From assembly GCF_036884655.1 (NCBI RefSeq), contig NC_088345.1, forward strand, positions 33,977,501-34,041,500: a stretch of 64,000 nucleotides of DNA, in the 5' to 3' direction. The notes beneath the pieces are model-generated. The model made no database searches and was not told the origin of the DNA. It worked only from the letters and a program-made list of their open reading frames with translations. This document shows, one piece after another, positions 1-12,402 of this stretch. Position numbers and translations under genes: made by a program. Numbering within the stretch: the first letter of the stretch is position 1; each line of letters opens with the position of its first letter. Source of the stretch: Musa acuminata AAA Group (lineage: Eukaryota; Streptophyta; Magnoliopsida; Zingiberales; Musaceae).

Positions 1-1
1 G

Positions 2-202
2 GTGATTAGAGTCTATTTTGCTTGTGGAAAGTTGGATCATGAAATAAAAGATTGCCCATTGAACAAGAAGAAAGAGTCACTGCCTCATAAATCATCAGCC
101 CATGTCAGAGTGTATGCTATCACTGAATATGATTCTAAAACTTCTGAATCAGTGGTCAAAGGTATTATGTATGTTTATGAAAGAATGCAAATATTTGTTT
201 GA
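2..202 (+). pseudogene. gypsy gag C-terminus with damaged zinc knuckle
   Basis: This short open stretch carries the C-terminal end of a retrotransposon nucleocapsid. The CCHC knuckle (C-x2-C-x4-H-x4-C) is visible as FACGKLDHEIKDC, but the first cysteine is replaced by tyrosine, so zinc binding would probably be lost. The knuckle normally packages element RNA. The frame opens at the window edge and stops at 202, just before protease remains (FDHGS near 198-212, where a DxG-type motif is expected). Confidence 0.7.
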
Positions 203-2742
203 CCATGGGTCCTACCTACGATTTGATTCGTAACATGTTGCTTATCACTTGGGCATTCAACCTAGACCACTGCATTATGTGATATATATAAAATATGATC
301 ATTGGAGATTCTTTGATAACGAACTTGAATATGATCCCCTTGTCTGATTTTATTGGAGAACTTGAACTTTTTGCTGATTTAGGTTCTCCTAGAGATTTGG
401 AGTTTTGATATTATACTTGGTATGGATTGGCTATCTTCTTATCATACCAGTATGGATTGGTATATAACAAATGATTACTTTTTACATATTTGATCAGCCG
501 ATCTTTTATTTTCAGAGTATTGGACTTGATTTATCTTATTGCCTAATGTATCCTAGGATGATTTGCCCGAATTACCTCCAAAACGTGACTTTGCTTTTGA
601 TTTGGTCCTTGGGACAATCCCAATATCTAAGCCTCTCTACACAATGATATCATTTGAGTAAGTGGAATTAGAAAAGCAACTACAAGGACTACTAAATAAG
701 GATTTTATTTGGTTTAATATTTCATCATGGGATGCTCCGGTATTATTAGTGAAGAAGAAGGATGGAACATTAAGGCTTTATATTGATTATAGACAGTTGA
801 ATCAAGTGACCATAAAAAAAAAAAAAAAACAAGTATCCCATACCCAGAATTGATGATTTGTTTGACCAACTATAGGGAGCACAAGTATTCTCTAAGATTG
901 ATCTCAGGTCAGGTTACTATCAGTTGAAGATCAAGGAGGAGGATATTCCAAAAACAGCTTTTAGAACTCGATATGGTCACTATGAATTCTTGGTGTTGCC
1001 TTTTGGTTTGACTAATGCTATGTAATTGTATGCCCCTACAGCTTTTATGAAACTAATGAATAGGATATTTCAACCGCTCTTGGATGGCTATGTAATTGTA
1101 TTTATTGACGACATATTGGTGTATTCAAGGAGTAATCAGGAGCATGAGAAACACTTGAGAAATGTATTGTCCATACTAAGAGAAAAGAAGTTATATGCAA
1201 AGTTCAGCAAATGTGAAATTTGTATGGGGTGATGATTGTGAGCAAAGTTTTCAAGAGTTAAAAAGAAGATTGACTAGTGCCCCTATTCTCACTATTCCAA
1301 GTGGTAGTGAGGGATTTGTAGTTTATACTAATGCTTCAAGAAAGGGCCTTGGATGTGTTTTGATGCAAGAAGGGAGAGTGATTGCTTATGCTTCTAGGCA
1401 ACTAAAAACTTATGAAGTGAATTATCCAACTCATGATTTGGAATTGGCAGCAATTGTTTTTGCTCTAAAGATTTGGAGACATTATTTGTATGGTCAACAA
1501 TTTGAAATCTTTACTGATCACAAGAGTTTAAAATATATTTTCACTCAGAAAGAGTTAAACATGAGGTAGCGAAGATGGATAGAACTTCTAAAGGATTATG
1601 ATTGTGCCATCCGTTATCACCCGGGCAAAGCCAATGTTGTAGCTGATGCACTTAGTAGAAAATCTACAAGTTTTATGGCTAGTCTGGTCGTGAAGCAATG
1701 GAAGTTATTAGAAGAAAATTTTGATTTGAAAGCTTTGAGGAAAGAGCAAGACTCGATGATATTGATGGCCTCCATTTAAGTGCAATCTGATCTTATTCAA
1801 CAAATTAAGGAAGGACAATTACGAGATCTACATTTAATCTACTTGAGGAATGAAGTAGAAAAGGAATTGAAGCCAAAATTTCAAGTTTCAAAGGATGGCC
1901 TATTGAGATTTGGGGAGAGAGTATATGTACCAAATGAACCAGATATCAAGAATCAGATCCTAAAGGAAAGTCATACTTCAAAGTACACTATGCATCCTGG
2001 GAGCACTAAGATGTATAGAGATCTTCAAAGTCATTATTGGTGGGAAGGCATGAAGAAGGAAATTGCAATGTATGTTTCAAAATGTTTGACTTATCAGCAA
2101 ATCAAAGTAAAACACCAAAGACCTGGAGGGTTGTTGCAACCTTTAGATATTCCTGAATGGAAATGGGAATGTATTACTATGGATTTTGTTTCAGGACTAC
2201 CCAGAACCTCTAAAAAGCATGATGCTATTTGGGTTATCATTGATAGGTTAACAAAATCTGCACATTTCCTACCGATTAATATGACTTATTCGCTTGATAG
2301 ACTTGCAGATTTATATGTCAATGAAATAGTAAGACTTTATAGTATTCCAAAGGAGATTATCTCTGATAGAGACTCCAGATTTCTCTCTAGATTTTGGAGA
2401 AGATTACAGGAATCTATGGGCACTAAAGTCAAGTTTAGTACTGCATATCATCCTCAAATTGATGGTCAGTCAGAAAGAACAATTCAAACACTTGAGGATT
2501 TGCTTAGAGCCTATGTTATGGAAAGGAAAGATGAATGGGATAAAGATTTATCTTATGTGGAAGAGCCCAATCAAATTGTTGATAAGAAGGAAAAGATCTT
2601 AAGGAATCGGGTTATCCCTTTGGTTCAAGTAATTTGGAGACATCATTCTGGAGAGGAAACAACCTGGGAGCTAGAGGAGGAAATGAAAAATGTTTATCCC
2701 CATCTCTTCATCGAAAGAGCTATAATAAATTTAGAGGACTAA
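203..2742 (+). pseudogene. gypsy pol (protease, RT, RNase H, integrase, chromodomain), degenerate
   Basis: Fragments of one polyprotein follow in order. Protease remains lie at 203-460. RT lies at about 577-1232, with [22 protein letters not shown] and the catalytic FIDD near 1105. RNase H lies at 1213-1680 ([40 protein letters not shown]). Integrase lies at about 1950-2570, with HHCC remains whose last cysteine is tyrosine (CLTYQQIK), then catalytic D (TMDFVSG), D (SDRDSRF) and E (GQSERTIQ). A chromodomain-like tail (VIWRHHSGEETTWE) ends at 2742. Damage: stop at 659-661, frameshift at an A-run near 815-829, a 15-nt filler at 1017-1031, and deletions between RT and RNase H (near 1213) and between integrase and chromodomain (near 2562). 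Non-functional. Confidence 0.85.
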
Positions 2743-2753
2743 ATTTTTCTTTT

Positions 2754-2766
2754 AAGGGGGGGAGAG
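2754..2766 (+). other. gypsy polypurine tract
   Basis: A purine run (AAGGGGGGGAGAG) lies directly before the TG that opens the LTR. It is the expected plus-strand primer site for reverse transcription, and its position fixes the 5' boundary of the LTR. Confidence 0.75.
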
Positions 2767-3058
2767 TGAAACATCCCTCATTTCTGTATTTTCGTATAAG
2801 TTTCTAATTATAATTTAAGTATCTATTTTAAATTTGATAGAAAGTCAAAGTATGAATCTAAGAACTTATTCACAAGAGTTGGAGGATTTGTTAAAAAAAA
2901 AATCTGAGGAACTATATGTAAACCCTGAGGACCTAATCATAAATATAATAAATACAAGGACTAAACTATAAAATGTACAAAATGACAAATCCCACCATTT
3001 AAGTCTCTCTGCCTTCGTTCTTAAGGAGGCAGAGAAGGCAGCTGCGTGGATGATCAGG

Positions 3059-3112
3059 GAAAGAAAGAAAGAAAGAAGAAGAAGAAGAAGAAGAAAAGAA
3101 GAAGAAGAAAAA
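3059..3112 (+). repeat. GAAA/GAA microsatellite
   Basis: Simple purine repeat, first GAAA units and then about ten GAA units with one interruption, inside the gypsy LTR. Confidence 0.9.
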
Positions 3113-4640
3113 ATTGGGGCTTTAAGGTTTCTTGCTCAAATCTTTTCATTTAGGGTCAAAAATTCTCAAAGGCAAGTGTTCTAACCCCATCTTACAGAAG
3201 TATTAGTCTATGTTCCTATATTGATTCTGAAATATTTATGCTTAGAACCTAATATTTCTCTCTTTGGACAAAAAACCAAGGATCTGAAATTTTTTCGGTA
3301 AACTGACCCCTATACACTATTTCAGCTATAATATTTAGCACCAAAGGTGGATTCAGGCATTACCTAGTTTGTTTGAAATTAGACTCTTATATCTTTCTTT
3401 TGACACTGATTTTGTAGATTTTGGACACCGAATACTTACCCAAACATCTGTTTCAAATGAGCCTATAGATGCTGCAGAACAGTGATCAAAATTTCTGACC
3501 TTTCGATACTAAAATATCTATAAGTCCCTGTTGGAAATTCTGATTTATACCAAACTGACTTTGTCCGAAACTAGACTTATAGACCTTTCTTTTGACATAT
3601 AGTTTGAAAATTTTGGAATTCAAATGCCTACTCTATTATCTGTTGAATCCGACCCTATGAATTATGCAAAACAGTGATTGTGTTTTTGACCTTGTGTTAC
3701 CAAATCAAAGGTAACTCCTTGTTGGAAATCATGATTCGTACGAAACTTGTTTCAATAGAAAATAGATTGATATATCTTTCGTCAATAGCCTTCTTGAGGG
3801 TATTGGAGCATAATTGATAATCTGAAGTATTTGTTCAATGTGCCTCTTGAATTCTGTCAGAAATCGAGCTTTGGTCGATTTCGCGTATTCTGTTTCATTC
3901 GTTTGGAAATAGATTCCATTCAGTCCCTTTCGCTCAATTGAGGCTTATGTTGGTGCTTGAATTCTAGTTTGATCTTGTCTATAAATTATTTACATTCTTG
4001 AATCCTTTTGTGTAATGTTTATGCTGTATCACATTGCTACATATAGGCACATATATATCCCATTGTTCCGCATTTGCTTTCGATATATGCCTATTTTAGT
4101 TTCATTCCTTTGGATATTGAATTCATCTAACCTTCTTCTTTGAATTGAGCTATATATGATTGCTTGGAATCCGTATATACTCTTGCTTTCATTTCATTCC
4201 AAATCTGAACATATTTGTGAGAGATTGTTGCTTGCATCATACTTATTCGAAAAGGCACATGTACGTTTGTTGTTCCGCGTGTACTTCCGATATGTGCTAT
4301 TTATTGTTCATACCGCCTTTTGTACTCTGGTGTTTGCGGGATTATCTGGACCTTTGCCAGAAATGGTAAAGGGTATGTGCATAGAGCCTGAGATGCTCTA
4401 CCGGCCCCCCTCTGACTTCACCAAGACATGGGTGGATGGAGCTCCCAGACGTGGGAGACTTCTGTCTGGTGGTCATTCAGAAATTGATGCTTCACATTCT
4501 GTCTGCGGTCCCACTGCACCTTCTGTATGTTTGATATGATATCCAGAGCTTTGGTTATGTGTTTCTGTACATGCTTTGGATAAGAATGATATGAATGCAA
4601 CGTCAAAGATGACGTTTGAGCTTCTGTTTGGTATTTGATA

Positions 4641-4862
4641 TTGATATGCTCCGAAATGTTCCATATGTCGTCGATATGCTCCGGAACATTTCATATGCCA
4701 TTGATAAGCTCCGATATGTTTCATTTGTTATTGATATACTTCGAAATGTTCCATACGCCATTGATATGCTCCGGAACATTTCATATGCCATTGATAAGCT
4801 CCGATATATTTCATTTGTTATTGATATGCTCCACAATGTTTCATTTGTTGCTGATATGCTCC
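4641..4862 (+). repeat. 30-bp tandem array with a 90-bp higher-order period
   Basis: Seven complete 30-bp units and a 12-bp partial unit start at 4641, 4671, 4701, 4731, 4761, 4791, 4821 and 4851, each beginning like TTGATATGCTCC. Units 2 and 5 are nearly identical, as are units 3 and 6, and 1 and 4 are similar, so a three-unit block was duplicated. The period is a multiple of three, so frames stay open on both strands and give a periodic ten-residue peptide. I regard those frames as artefacts. Confidence 0.9.
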
Positions 4863-5137
4863 AATTACTCTATGCCCCATCTGTTATGAACCAAATATGT
4901 ATGATTGAAATGACAATTGTGATTCTGCACCTAATGATATTACGTCTATGAATTCGTATATGCTCCAATGACGATTTTCTGAATCATCGAGCAATGTGTT
5001 GTATGTTTATAAACTGTGCAGGTTTCATAGATATGAATTTGATAGAATATTTTTCAGTGTCCTCAAATGTTAGTTTGGATCCTGGATTGGTTTGTGTTAA
5101 AAATTTTAATATCATGGATATTTTGAGGGGCGTGACA

Positions 5138-6126
5138 GCACCGCCCAGTCTCGCTCGGAGACTGAGCCCAAGCGGTTGCACCTCCTGGCCGGAGCGGTTG
5201 CACCGCCCAGTCTCCCTGGGAGACTTAGCCTGGGCGGTGCTACCTCCTTGCTTGGGCGGTTGCACCTCCCACAGCAACCAGGGTCCGAATGGGTTGATCC
5301 ATTCGGCCCAATTTGGGTTTTTCAGGGGCCCAATTGCCCCAAGATTAAGCTAATGGGATCACCTCCCATTTCTAACTTAATCATTGTGCTAACTATGATT
5401 ATTTCCTAAGACAAATTCTGCAGCTTGCTCTAGTGCATCAATCGCTTCTTTCGGCGAGTTTCCGGTGAACTTCCGTCGATCATCCGACGAACCCTCGGTG
5501 ATGCTCCTGCGGACTTCCGACAAACTCCTGGACTTGCGACGATCCACTTGGCGAGTTCCGACGAGCTTCTTTGGCAAGCTCTTGGACTTCTCGGATTTGT
5601 TCCCGCAGAACCTCCAACGACCGTCCGAACTTCCATATAACTCTCGAACTCCCAACGTGATCATTGTCTTGACTCCGGCGCAACTCCTGCTGCATGTCTT
5701 TCTTCCATCGTAGTTAATCCTGCACACTCAAAACAAAAACTTCGATCGAGACAATTAATCCTAAGCAACTAACCAAGTTGTCCGGCATGTCATTGGTCCC
5801 TCGATGCTTCGTCCGATTCTTTGGCGCATCGTCCTTTCCTGCAGCCTATTGCCCAATCGGCCAGTTGACTCCGCAACTCCGATATCCTTGGCACAATACC
5901 CGCTCTTCTTGGTCTGATGCCCGAGTCCACGACCCGAAGCCTTCTGTCGATACGTCGACCGATCCACCGGCCCGACGTCCAATCTTCTGACATGTTCTTC
6001 CGGCACAACATGATTTTCCTGCTTTAATTGTCTCATCCAGATCGAAACATCCTGCGTCACTCAAAACGCAGATTAAATCATAAACATATATCAAGTAGTT
6101 TCATCATCAAAATACAAGATTCAATA
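5138..6126 (-). repeat. Element B 3' LTR, truncated by the gypsy insertion
   Basis: Nearly identical to 11418-12402, from GCACCGCCCAGTCTCG onward. The part equivalent to 10308-11417 (TATA box and U5) is missing because the gypsy LTR ends at 5137. The element-side terminus is TATTGAATC instead of TGTTGAATC, a point change at the LTR tip. Confidence 0.85.
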
Positions 6127-9100
6127 ATCTCCCCCTTTTTGATGATGACAACTACTTGATGACGGAGTTAACCTTAACTCCCAGAGTTTAAAACAAACTC
6201 CCCCTATCAATATGCCATATTGATAGAAACTCTTAGATTCAAAAATCTAAGCAACATGTCATCATAATCGGAGTTAACCTTAACTCTTAGAGTTTAAACA
6301 AACTCCCCCTATCAATATGCCATATTGATAGAAACTCTTGGATTCAAAAATCCAAGCAACATGTCATCATAAACTTATGCATAACATGTCATGTCATCAA
6401 CATACTTCTCCCCCTTTGTCATCAACAAAAAGGAGAAGTACCACAATCAAGTGTTTGTGATGTAAGTTTACCTCATTGCATGAAAAACATAATATCAAGT
6501 TTTATCATCATGCAGTTTTGAAGCCAAAAAATTTAGCAATGTTACATCATGCTTAGAACATTCAAGCTATCAAGTTTTAGATATACAAGTTTTACAGCAT
6601 ACAAGATAGCACATGCAAGCTAGCAATGTTACAACATTTTAGAACTTGCAAGCTAGCAGTTTAGATATGTTCAAGAAGGCAACTCTTGCTTCTTGAAATA
6701 TGCAAGTTGCAAGCTAGCAAATTTTTGCTTCCTTTGCAGTGTTAGCTTTTGATATCGTAACGCAACCATTTCAAGTGTTTATCAATTGTAGCATTTCATC
6801 ATATGGCATGATATCAAAGCGTAAAATTACGATACAAGTTCTTGACATCTTAACACATGATGCAGACATGGCATAATGCAAATTTGGCAATCATAGCATC
6901 AGTGTTCATAGCATAAATTCATATATTTCTCCCCCTTTGTTATCAACAAAAAGGAGAACGATATAAGCAAATTTTAAGCATAAGTGCTTGTATTTATTTA
7001 TGTCATAACTAGGTTCATGTCATTTTGCAACAGTGAGTGATAGGATATCAATTATACAAACATCTCAAGGAAAACATGACATGGAGATAACTTTTATTGC
7101 TTCTTCCTTTTTATTTGTTATCTTTTTACATGAAGGAGGAAAGCCATATGTGAAGTTCAAATCGATAAGATATTAAAGCACACGTCATTTTTGCAAGGAT
7201 TAAGATATGTAAGTGAGTGAAATCCGTGTATGTAAAAATATCTTCCTTTTATAAGAGGGAATCATCAAATATGTTTCTCAAAAAATATTTTTCACATGAT
7301 AAGTGCATTTGATGATTCCATATGTCAAAAATCAATGATGTGAATAAAACTTGATATGACATATGCTTGTTAAGTTCGGAAGAGGATAATGTATCAAGAG
7401 AATCCAATTGTTAGGATCAAGAAAATCCGAAAATGAAATTTGACACTTTCATACATTCGGACAAGGTTTTACTAGAGATATTCAATTACAATCATGAAGG
7501 TAAAACATACTTATTATCATGGAAATTTTTGTATTCAAGCACATAATTTCCAACATGTAATCATGGCAAGCAATTGTGTAAAATCATTATGGCAATCAAG
7601 TGATTTGATCATTCAATCAAAAAAGTCTGAAAAATAATTTTAACAAGTTTAATCATTCGGACATATTTTTGCCATAGTTCTTCAAATATAATCATGAAGA
7701 TAAGGCATGCTCATCATCATGGTAGTATGATAGCAAGTTTACCATATACAAGCTAGCAAAAAATTTCTACATTTTAAGGCCCGCAAGCTAGCAATTTTGA
7801 GATGTTCATGAAAGCAACTCTTGCTTCTTGAAATATAAGTTTTGCTAGATGTGCAAGTTAACTTTTTGCTTTTTGAGATAGGCAAGATAGCATTCCTTGG
7901 TGATGTTCAATATAGCTAAGTTCTACATCATGTAAGCTAGTGAATTTTATAACATTTTAGAACATGCAAAATCACCAAAGCATCATAAATTTTAATGATG
8001 TGCAAAATTACAAATTTTGCATGATTGCATTTGTGTGTCTTGAGATTTGCAAGATAGCACTTCTTGGTGATGTTCAAGATAGCAATTTCTTCTCTTTTGA
8101 GAAGTGCAATTTTTGCTTTCTTCTTGAATTGTGCAAGCTAGCTATCTCCCCCTTTTGTCATTGTCAAAAAGAAGGGAAAAACCCTTTACATCAATTTTTA
8201 AATCATGACAAAGGTTAGTATCAATCTCATTTGTGCATCATTATATTTTTCAAATTAAAACATGCACATTTTCAAAACATATAAACTCATTATTATATGC
8301 ATGATTCCAAATCATCATTCATATTATTTCAATCATTGTTTCACTCATCACTATAGCTTATCATGCATAATATGTAAAACCATCTAACATGATATAAACA
8401 TTTATTTATTTAAATTTTTTTAAGCATTCATGATACACATCATACATTATCATAATAAAAAGCATATGCATCATTCCAAATCATAAATATTTCAAATCAT
8501 CATGGTATTAATTTGTCACATTGCATCCTACCATGCATGATCGAAACTTCTCATTTGCATACATCAAAATAAATTCATGAATATCTCATGCATTCATATC
8601 ATCACTTGAGGAATATTAAAAAGAAATAATTGGGTGATGAGATAAATATTTCACGAATACAAAGAATTACATAAAAATCATATCATGAATACAAGGAATT
8701 CAAGTCACAATCATTCAAGAGAAAAATCATCATTCATTTTCAATTCATTCAATTTGATAAATCAAGATCATGATTTTGATAAAACTCATTTCAAATTTAA
8801 ATCATCAAAATCATTTTTATGGCTCACAAAATTTATAACATAAATAGATTCATGATTTCATTGATAATATATTTTCTCCCTTTTTAAGTGTTTCATTTTA
8901 AGTGGTCGATTTCATGTTAGCATGCCTTTTCATTTATGAAAACATGCATCAATTTTTTTTAAAGCCACTGTTATTATCATGAAAACCGATAATCCATAAA
9001 TATCAAGAATCATCATACATAATTTCAAAAATATATACTCATTAATCATAACTTCAAATTAAACATGATTTCATATACTCAAAATCGAGAAATAACAATG

Positions 9101-9332
9101 GAAATCAACATAATACACATTATTACTTCTCAACCACATATAGCATGATTTCATAAGGTATTTTTAATCAAAATCATTTTGTTTATCATAAACATGTAAT
9201 TTTCATGATTATTTTCAAAATTACTAGAATGATAAGCATGATTCCTAATTGTTTGTATTTTCATTATAAAATTATTAAACATGTAATTTTCAAGAAAATT
9301 AAATAAAAAAGAAAAATGCTTTATGAAAAGCA
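6127..9332 (-). other. Element B long AT-rich non-coding region downstream of gag
   Basis: About 3.2 kb with no credible coding frame. It holds several polypurine-like motifs (on the + strand CTCCCCCTTT near 6129, 6407, 6931 and 8146) and at least six copies of a GCAAGCTAGC-type motif (near 6614, 6647, 6708, 7749, 7784 and 8133). A block at about 8560-8690 matches, in reverse complement, 41580-41690 of element C. Two near-duplicate blocks carrying CATATTGATAGAAACTCTT lie at about 6205-6240 and 6320-6345. Sireviruses are known for repeated polypurine-like motifs in their 3' non-coding part. Confidence 0.65.
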
Positions 9333-10256
9333 TCATGTAATTTCAAAGTAAATTAAAGGCATTTTGATTACCTCGGCGTCGAAAGGCATAAAGGCGTAGT
9401 TTGCCACCTCGCCTTTGTTGATTTTCTCATCTTCGGAGGAGCTCGATTCATCCAAATTTTTGTTCTTCTTCTTGCGTTCAAAGCAAGTAGTTCCGTTCTT
9501 TTTACTTTTTAATTTTTGTTTCATTTGTAGTTTAAGTTCACCATCACTTGAGCTTATGCTCGAGTGGTCTTCAAATGTTTTATGTCCCAAATCCTTCCTG
9601 TTCTTTGGAAGGTGGTTCTCAAGTTCTTAATGTGCATTGGATGTCATTTCATATGTGATCAATGAACCAATTAGTTTTTCAAGTGGAAAAATATTTAAAT
9701 CTTTTGTTTCTTGTAAAGCCGTTACTTTTGAATCCCACTTCTTAGAAAGAGAATGCAAAATCTTGTTCACAAGTTCAGAATTCGAAAAATATTTGCCAAG
9801 AGCTCTTAAACCATTGACGACATCCGTAAAACGGGTGTACATGTCACCAATGGTTTCGCTTGGCTTCATTTGAAAAAGCTCGAAATCATGCAGTAAAATA
9901 TTAACTTTCGAGTCTTTGACTCTACTAGTTCCCTCATGCGTGATCTCAAGAGTGCGCCAAATATCGAAAGCCGTTTCGCACAAAGAAACCCGATTAAACT
10001 CATTTTTGTCCAAACCACAAAATAAGGCATTCATTCATAGCCTTTGCATTTAAAGAAAAATGCTTCTTCTCTAAATCCGACCATTCGATCATTGGAAGAG
10101 AAGACTTCGAAAAACCGTTTTCGACAAGATTCTAAAGTTCAACATCCATAGAAATAAGAAAGATCCTCATTCGGGTTTTCCAATAGGTGTAGTCCATCCC
10201 ATTGAACATGGGTGGACGTGTAATAGAATGGCCCTCTTGGTTTCCGGCGTAAGCCA
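9333..10256 (-). pseudogene. Element B short gag ending in YFEIT, broken
   Basis: Capsid-type Gag of the Sirevirus group. The start codon at 10256-10254 follows the usual ...GAGAGATGGC leader. Recognisable stretches are TYWKTRMRIFLISMD, NALFCGLDKNEFNRV, AFDIWRTLE and GDMYTRFTDVVNGL, the same capsid as in E2. Breaks: TGG to TAG in the W of ELWNLVENGF, a 4-bp duplication near 10030 that shifts the frame, and TAA at 9627-9629. The zinc knuckle is reduced to CFERKKK, without the second Cys, His and last Cys. The frame ends at YFEIT at 9333 with no pol beyond. The same ending occurs in elements A and C, so the truncation is ancestral. Confidence 0.8.
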
Positions 10257-10293
10257 TCTCTCTTGGGTTTTAATCCGTTTGAGAGTTAACCCC

Positions 10294-10305
10294 GCTCTGA
10301 TACCA
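10294..10305 (-). other. Primer-binding site (tRNA-iMet type), element B
   Basis: Reverse complement reads TGGTATCAGAGC, the usual plant copia site complementary to the 3' end of initiator methionine tRNA. It lies two bases inside the LTR end (TGTTAGGATCG from 10308 on the + strand) and sets the element orientation as minus. Confidence 0.9.
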
Positions 10306-10307
10306 AT

Positions 10308-12402
10308 TGTTAGGATCGAGAGCACTAAGAGGGGGGGAGGGTGAATTAGTGTAGTGGAAATTTTTCAACTATTAAAAACGAAAGCTGCGTTCATTCGATA
10401 AAAACGATTTCGATGTGAAAGCCGATTCTAAGATTACTTTAACTTGAGATTAAGCGAGATGACGTTAAAGTAGATCTACGAAGGCAGTTTGCAGTTTATG
10501 ATGGAAAGCAGAATACAAGCGCAAACTGAAATGCGACGTTCGTTCGATAAAAGCCGATTTACGTCTAAACGCAGATTTAGAAAGTTCTGAACTTAGAAAC
10601 TTATTCGTAAGATCGCAGAAGGCAGTAAACAGTTATGATTGAAATAAAAAAGTAAACATAAACTGAAATATGATGATCGTACGAAAAAAGCCGATTTACG
10701 TCTAAACGCAAATTCGGAAAATTCTGAACTTAGAAATTCGTTTGTAAAATCGCAGAAGGCAGTAAGCTCTTGAGAAGTTTGCAGTGAAGGTAAAATTCTC
10801 AAAGGAAATGCAAACCGAGATTTAGAGTTGTTCGGTCAATCTTGACCTACTCCACTTTTGGCTTCCTCCACCGATGAGGTCACCGACGTCAACTATAGGC
10901 CTTCCTTCAATAGGCGAAGGCCAACCACCCTTTTACAGATTCACTCCTTTTGACGGGCTTAGGAGACAACCCTTACAGAAGTTTTCTCTCCTCTCTTTAC
11001 AACTCAAACTTTGAAGAACAGAAGGAGGAGAACTTTTGGTCTTTACAACAGTTTTGAGCTCTAAGAATCATAAAAAGATATCAAGATTTCGAGTGTATGT
11101 CTGTGTGCTTTCTGTGCTGAATGGGTGGGGTATTTATAGGCCCCAACCCAGTTCAAATTTGGAGCTCAAAACTGTCAATTCCCGAAATTCCGGGATCAGG
11201 CGGTTGCACCTCCTGACTGGAGTGGTTGCACCGCTTGGAAGAGCTCGAAGACTGAGCCTCTGGGCGGTGCCACCTCTTGTCAGGGGCGATTGCACCACCT
11301 GCCAGAGCTCGAAAACTGAGCTCAGGCGGTTGCACCTCCTGACTGGGGCGGTTGCACCGCCTGCTAGAGCTCGAAGACCGAGCTCAGGCGGTGCTACCTC
11401 TTATCAGGAGAGGTTGCACCGCCCAGTCTCGCTCGGAGACTAAGCCCAGGCGGTTGCACCTCCTGGCTGGAGCGATTGCACCGCCCAGTCTCCCTGGGAG
11501 ACTTAGCCTGGGCGGTGCTACCTCCTTGCTTGGGCGGTTGCACCTCCCACAGCAACCAGGGTCCGAATGGGTTGATCCATTCGGCCCAATTTGGGTTTTT
11601 CAAGGGCCCAATTGCCCCAAGATTAAGCTAATGGGATCACCTCCCATTTCTAACTTAATCATTGTGCTAACTACGATTATTTCCTATGACAAATTCTGCA
11701 GCTTGCTTCGGTGCGTCAATCGCTTCTTCCGGCGAGTTTCCGGCGAACTTCCGTCGATCATCCGACGAACCCTCGGTGATGCTCCTGCGGACTTCCGACA
11801 AACTCCTGGACTTGCGATGATCCACTTGGCGAGTTCCGACGAGCTTCTTTGGCAAGCTCCTGGACTTCTCGGATTTGTTCCCGCAGAACCTCCGACGACC
11901 GTTCGAACTTCCGTAGAACTCTCGAACTCCCAACGTGATCATTGTCTTGACTCCGGCGCAACTCCTGCTGCATGTCTTTCTTCCATCGTAGTTAATCTTG
12001 CACACTCAAAATAAAAACTTCGATCGAGATAATTAATCCTAAGCAATTAACCAAGTTGTCCGGCATGTCATTGGTCCCTCGATGCTTCGTTTGATTCTTC
12101 GGCGCATCGTCCTTTCCTGCAGCCTATTGCCCAATCGGTCAGTTGACTCCGCAACTCCGATATCCTTGGCACAATACCCGCTCTTCTTGGCCCGATGCCC
12201 GAGTCCACGACCCGAAGCCTTCTGTCGATACGTCGACCGATCCACCAGCCCGACGTCCAATCTTCTGACATGTTCTTCTGGCACAACATGATTTTCTTGC
12301 TTTAATTGTCTCATCCAGATCGTAGCATCCTGCGTCACTCAAAACACAGATTAAATCATAAACATATATCAAGTAGTTTTATCATCAAAATATGAGATTC
12401 AA
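10308..12402 (-). repeat. Element B 5' LTR
   Basis: Runs from TGTTAGGATC next to the primer-binding site to ATGAGATTCAA at about 12402, where the last two bases (CA) are missing because it is fused to another LTR. Contents in element order: CpG-rich U3 with many GGCGGTTGCACC-type motifs (about 11195-11560), a TATA box, and U5 with a G-run near 10330. Unlike E2 and E3 it has no long 18-bp array; similar ACGTCTAAACGCA words occur singly. Confidence 0.85.
11131..11138 (-). promoter_or_regulatory. TATA box, element B LTR
   Basis: TATAAATA on the minus strand inside GGCCTATAAATACCCC. The same box and flanks recur in every Sirevirus LTR of the window, just downstream of the GC-rich U3 array. Confidence 0.7.

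Larger units (their letters stand above)
1..5137 (+). mobile_element. Ty3/gypsy chromovirus (Tekay-like), 5' part outside the window
   Basis: The order gag knuckle, protease, reverse transcriptase, RNase H, integrase, chromodomain-like tail, polypurine tract and long LTR is that of a Ty3/gypsy chromovirus. Only the 3' part is in the window. It is dead: the pol frame has several stops, at least two frameshifts and internal deletions. Its LTR ends in TGACA at 5137 and abuts the middle of a Sirevirus LTR (5138 onward), so it most likely inserted into that LTR, whose other part would lie left of the window. The target duplication cannot be checked. The Tekay assignment is a judgement from RT wording and LTR style. 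Confidence 0.85.
2767..5137 (+). repeat. gypsy 3' LTR (about 2.37 kb)
   Basis: Begins TGAAACATCC after the polypurine tract and ends GGGGCGTGACA, giving TG...CA termini. The 5' LTR is outside the window, so the ends rest on termini and context only. The LTR contains a GAA-rich microsatellite and a 30-bp tandem array, listed separately. Open frames inside it on either strand look accidental. Confidence 0.7.
5138..12402 (-). mobile_element. Element B: gag-only Sirevirus-like retrotransposon, minus strand
   Basis: Read on the minus strand the order is LTR (12402 to 10308), primer-binding site, short gag (10256 to 9333), about 3.2 kb of AT-rich DNA without pol, a polypurine tract at about 6127-6142, and a second LTR (6126 to 5138). 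The second LTR is cut by the gypsy element. There is no protease, integrase, RT or RNase H, so the element could move only with enzymes supplied in trans. Its gag shares its ending with elements A and C. Confidence 0.8.

Noticed and set aside
4156..4951. Overlapping open frames in the gypsy LTR
   Set aside because: No homology recognised. Several depend on the 30-bp array, and the region is an LTR.
7964..8218. 84-codon frame on the + strand in element B
   Set aside because: Antisense to the element, AT-rich, and overlaps the repeated GCTAGC and CTCCCCCTTT motifs. Probably chance.
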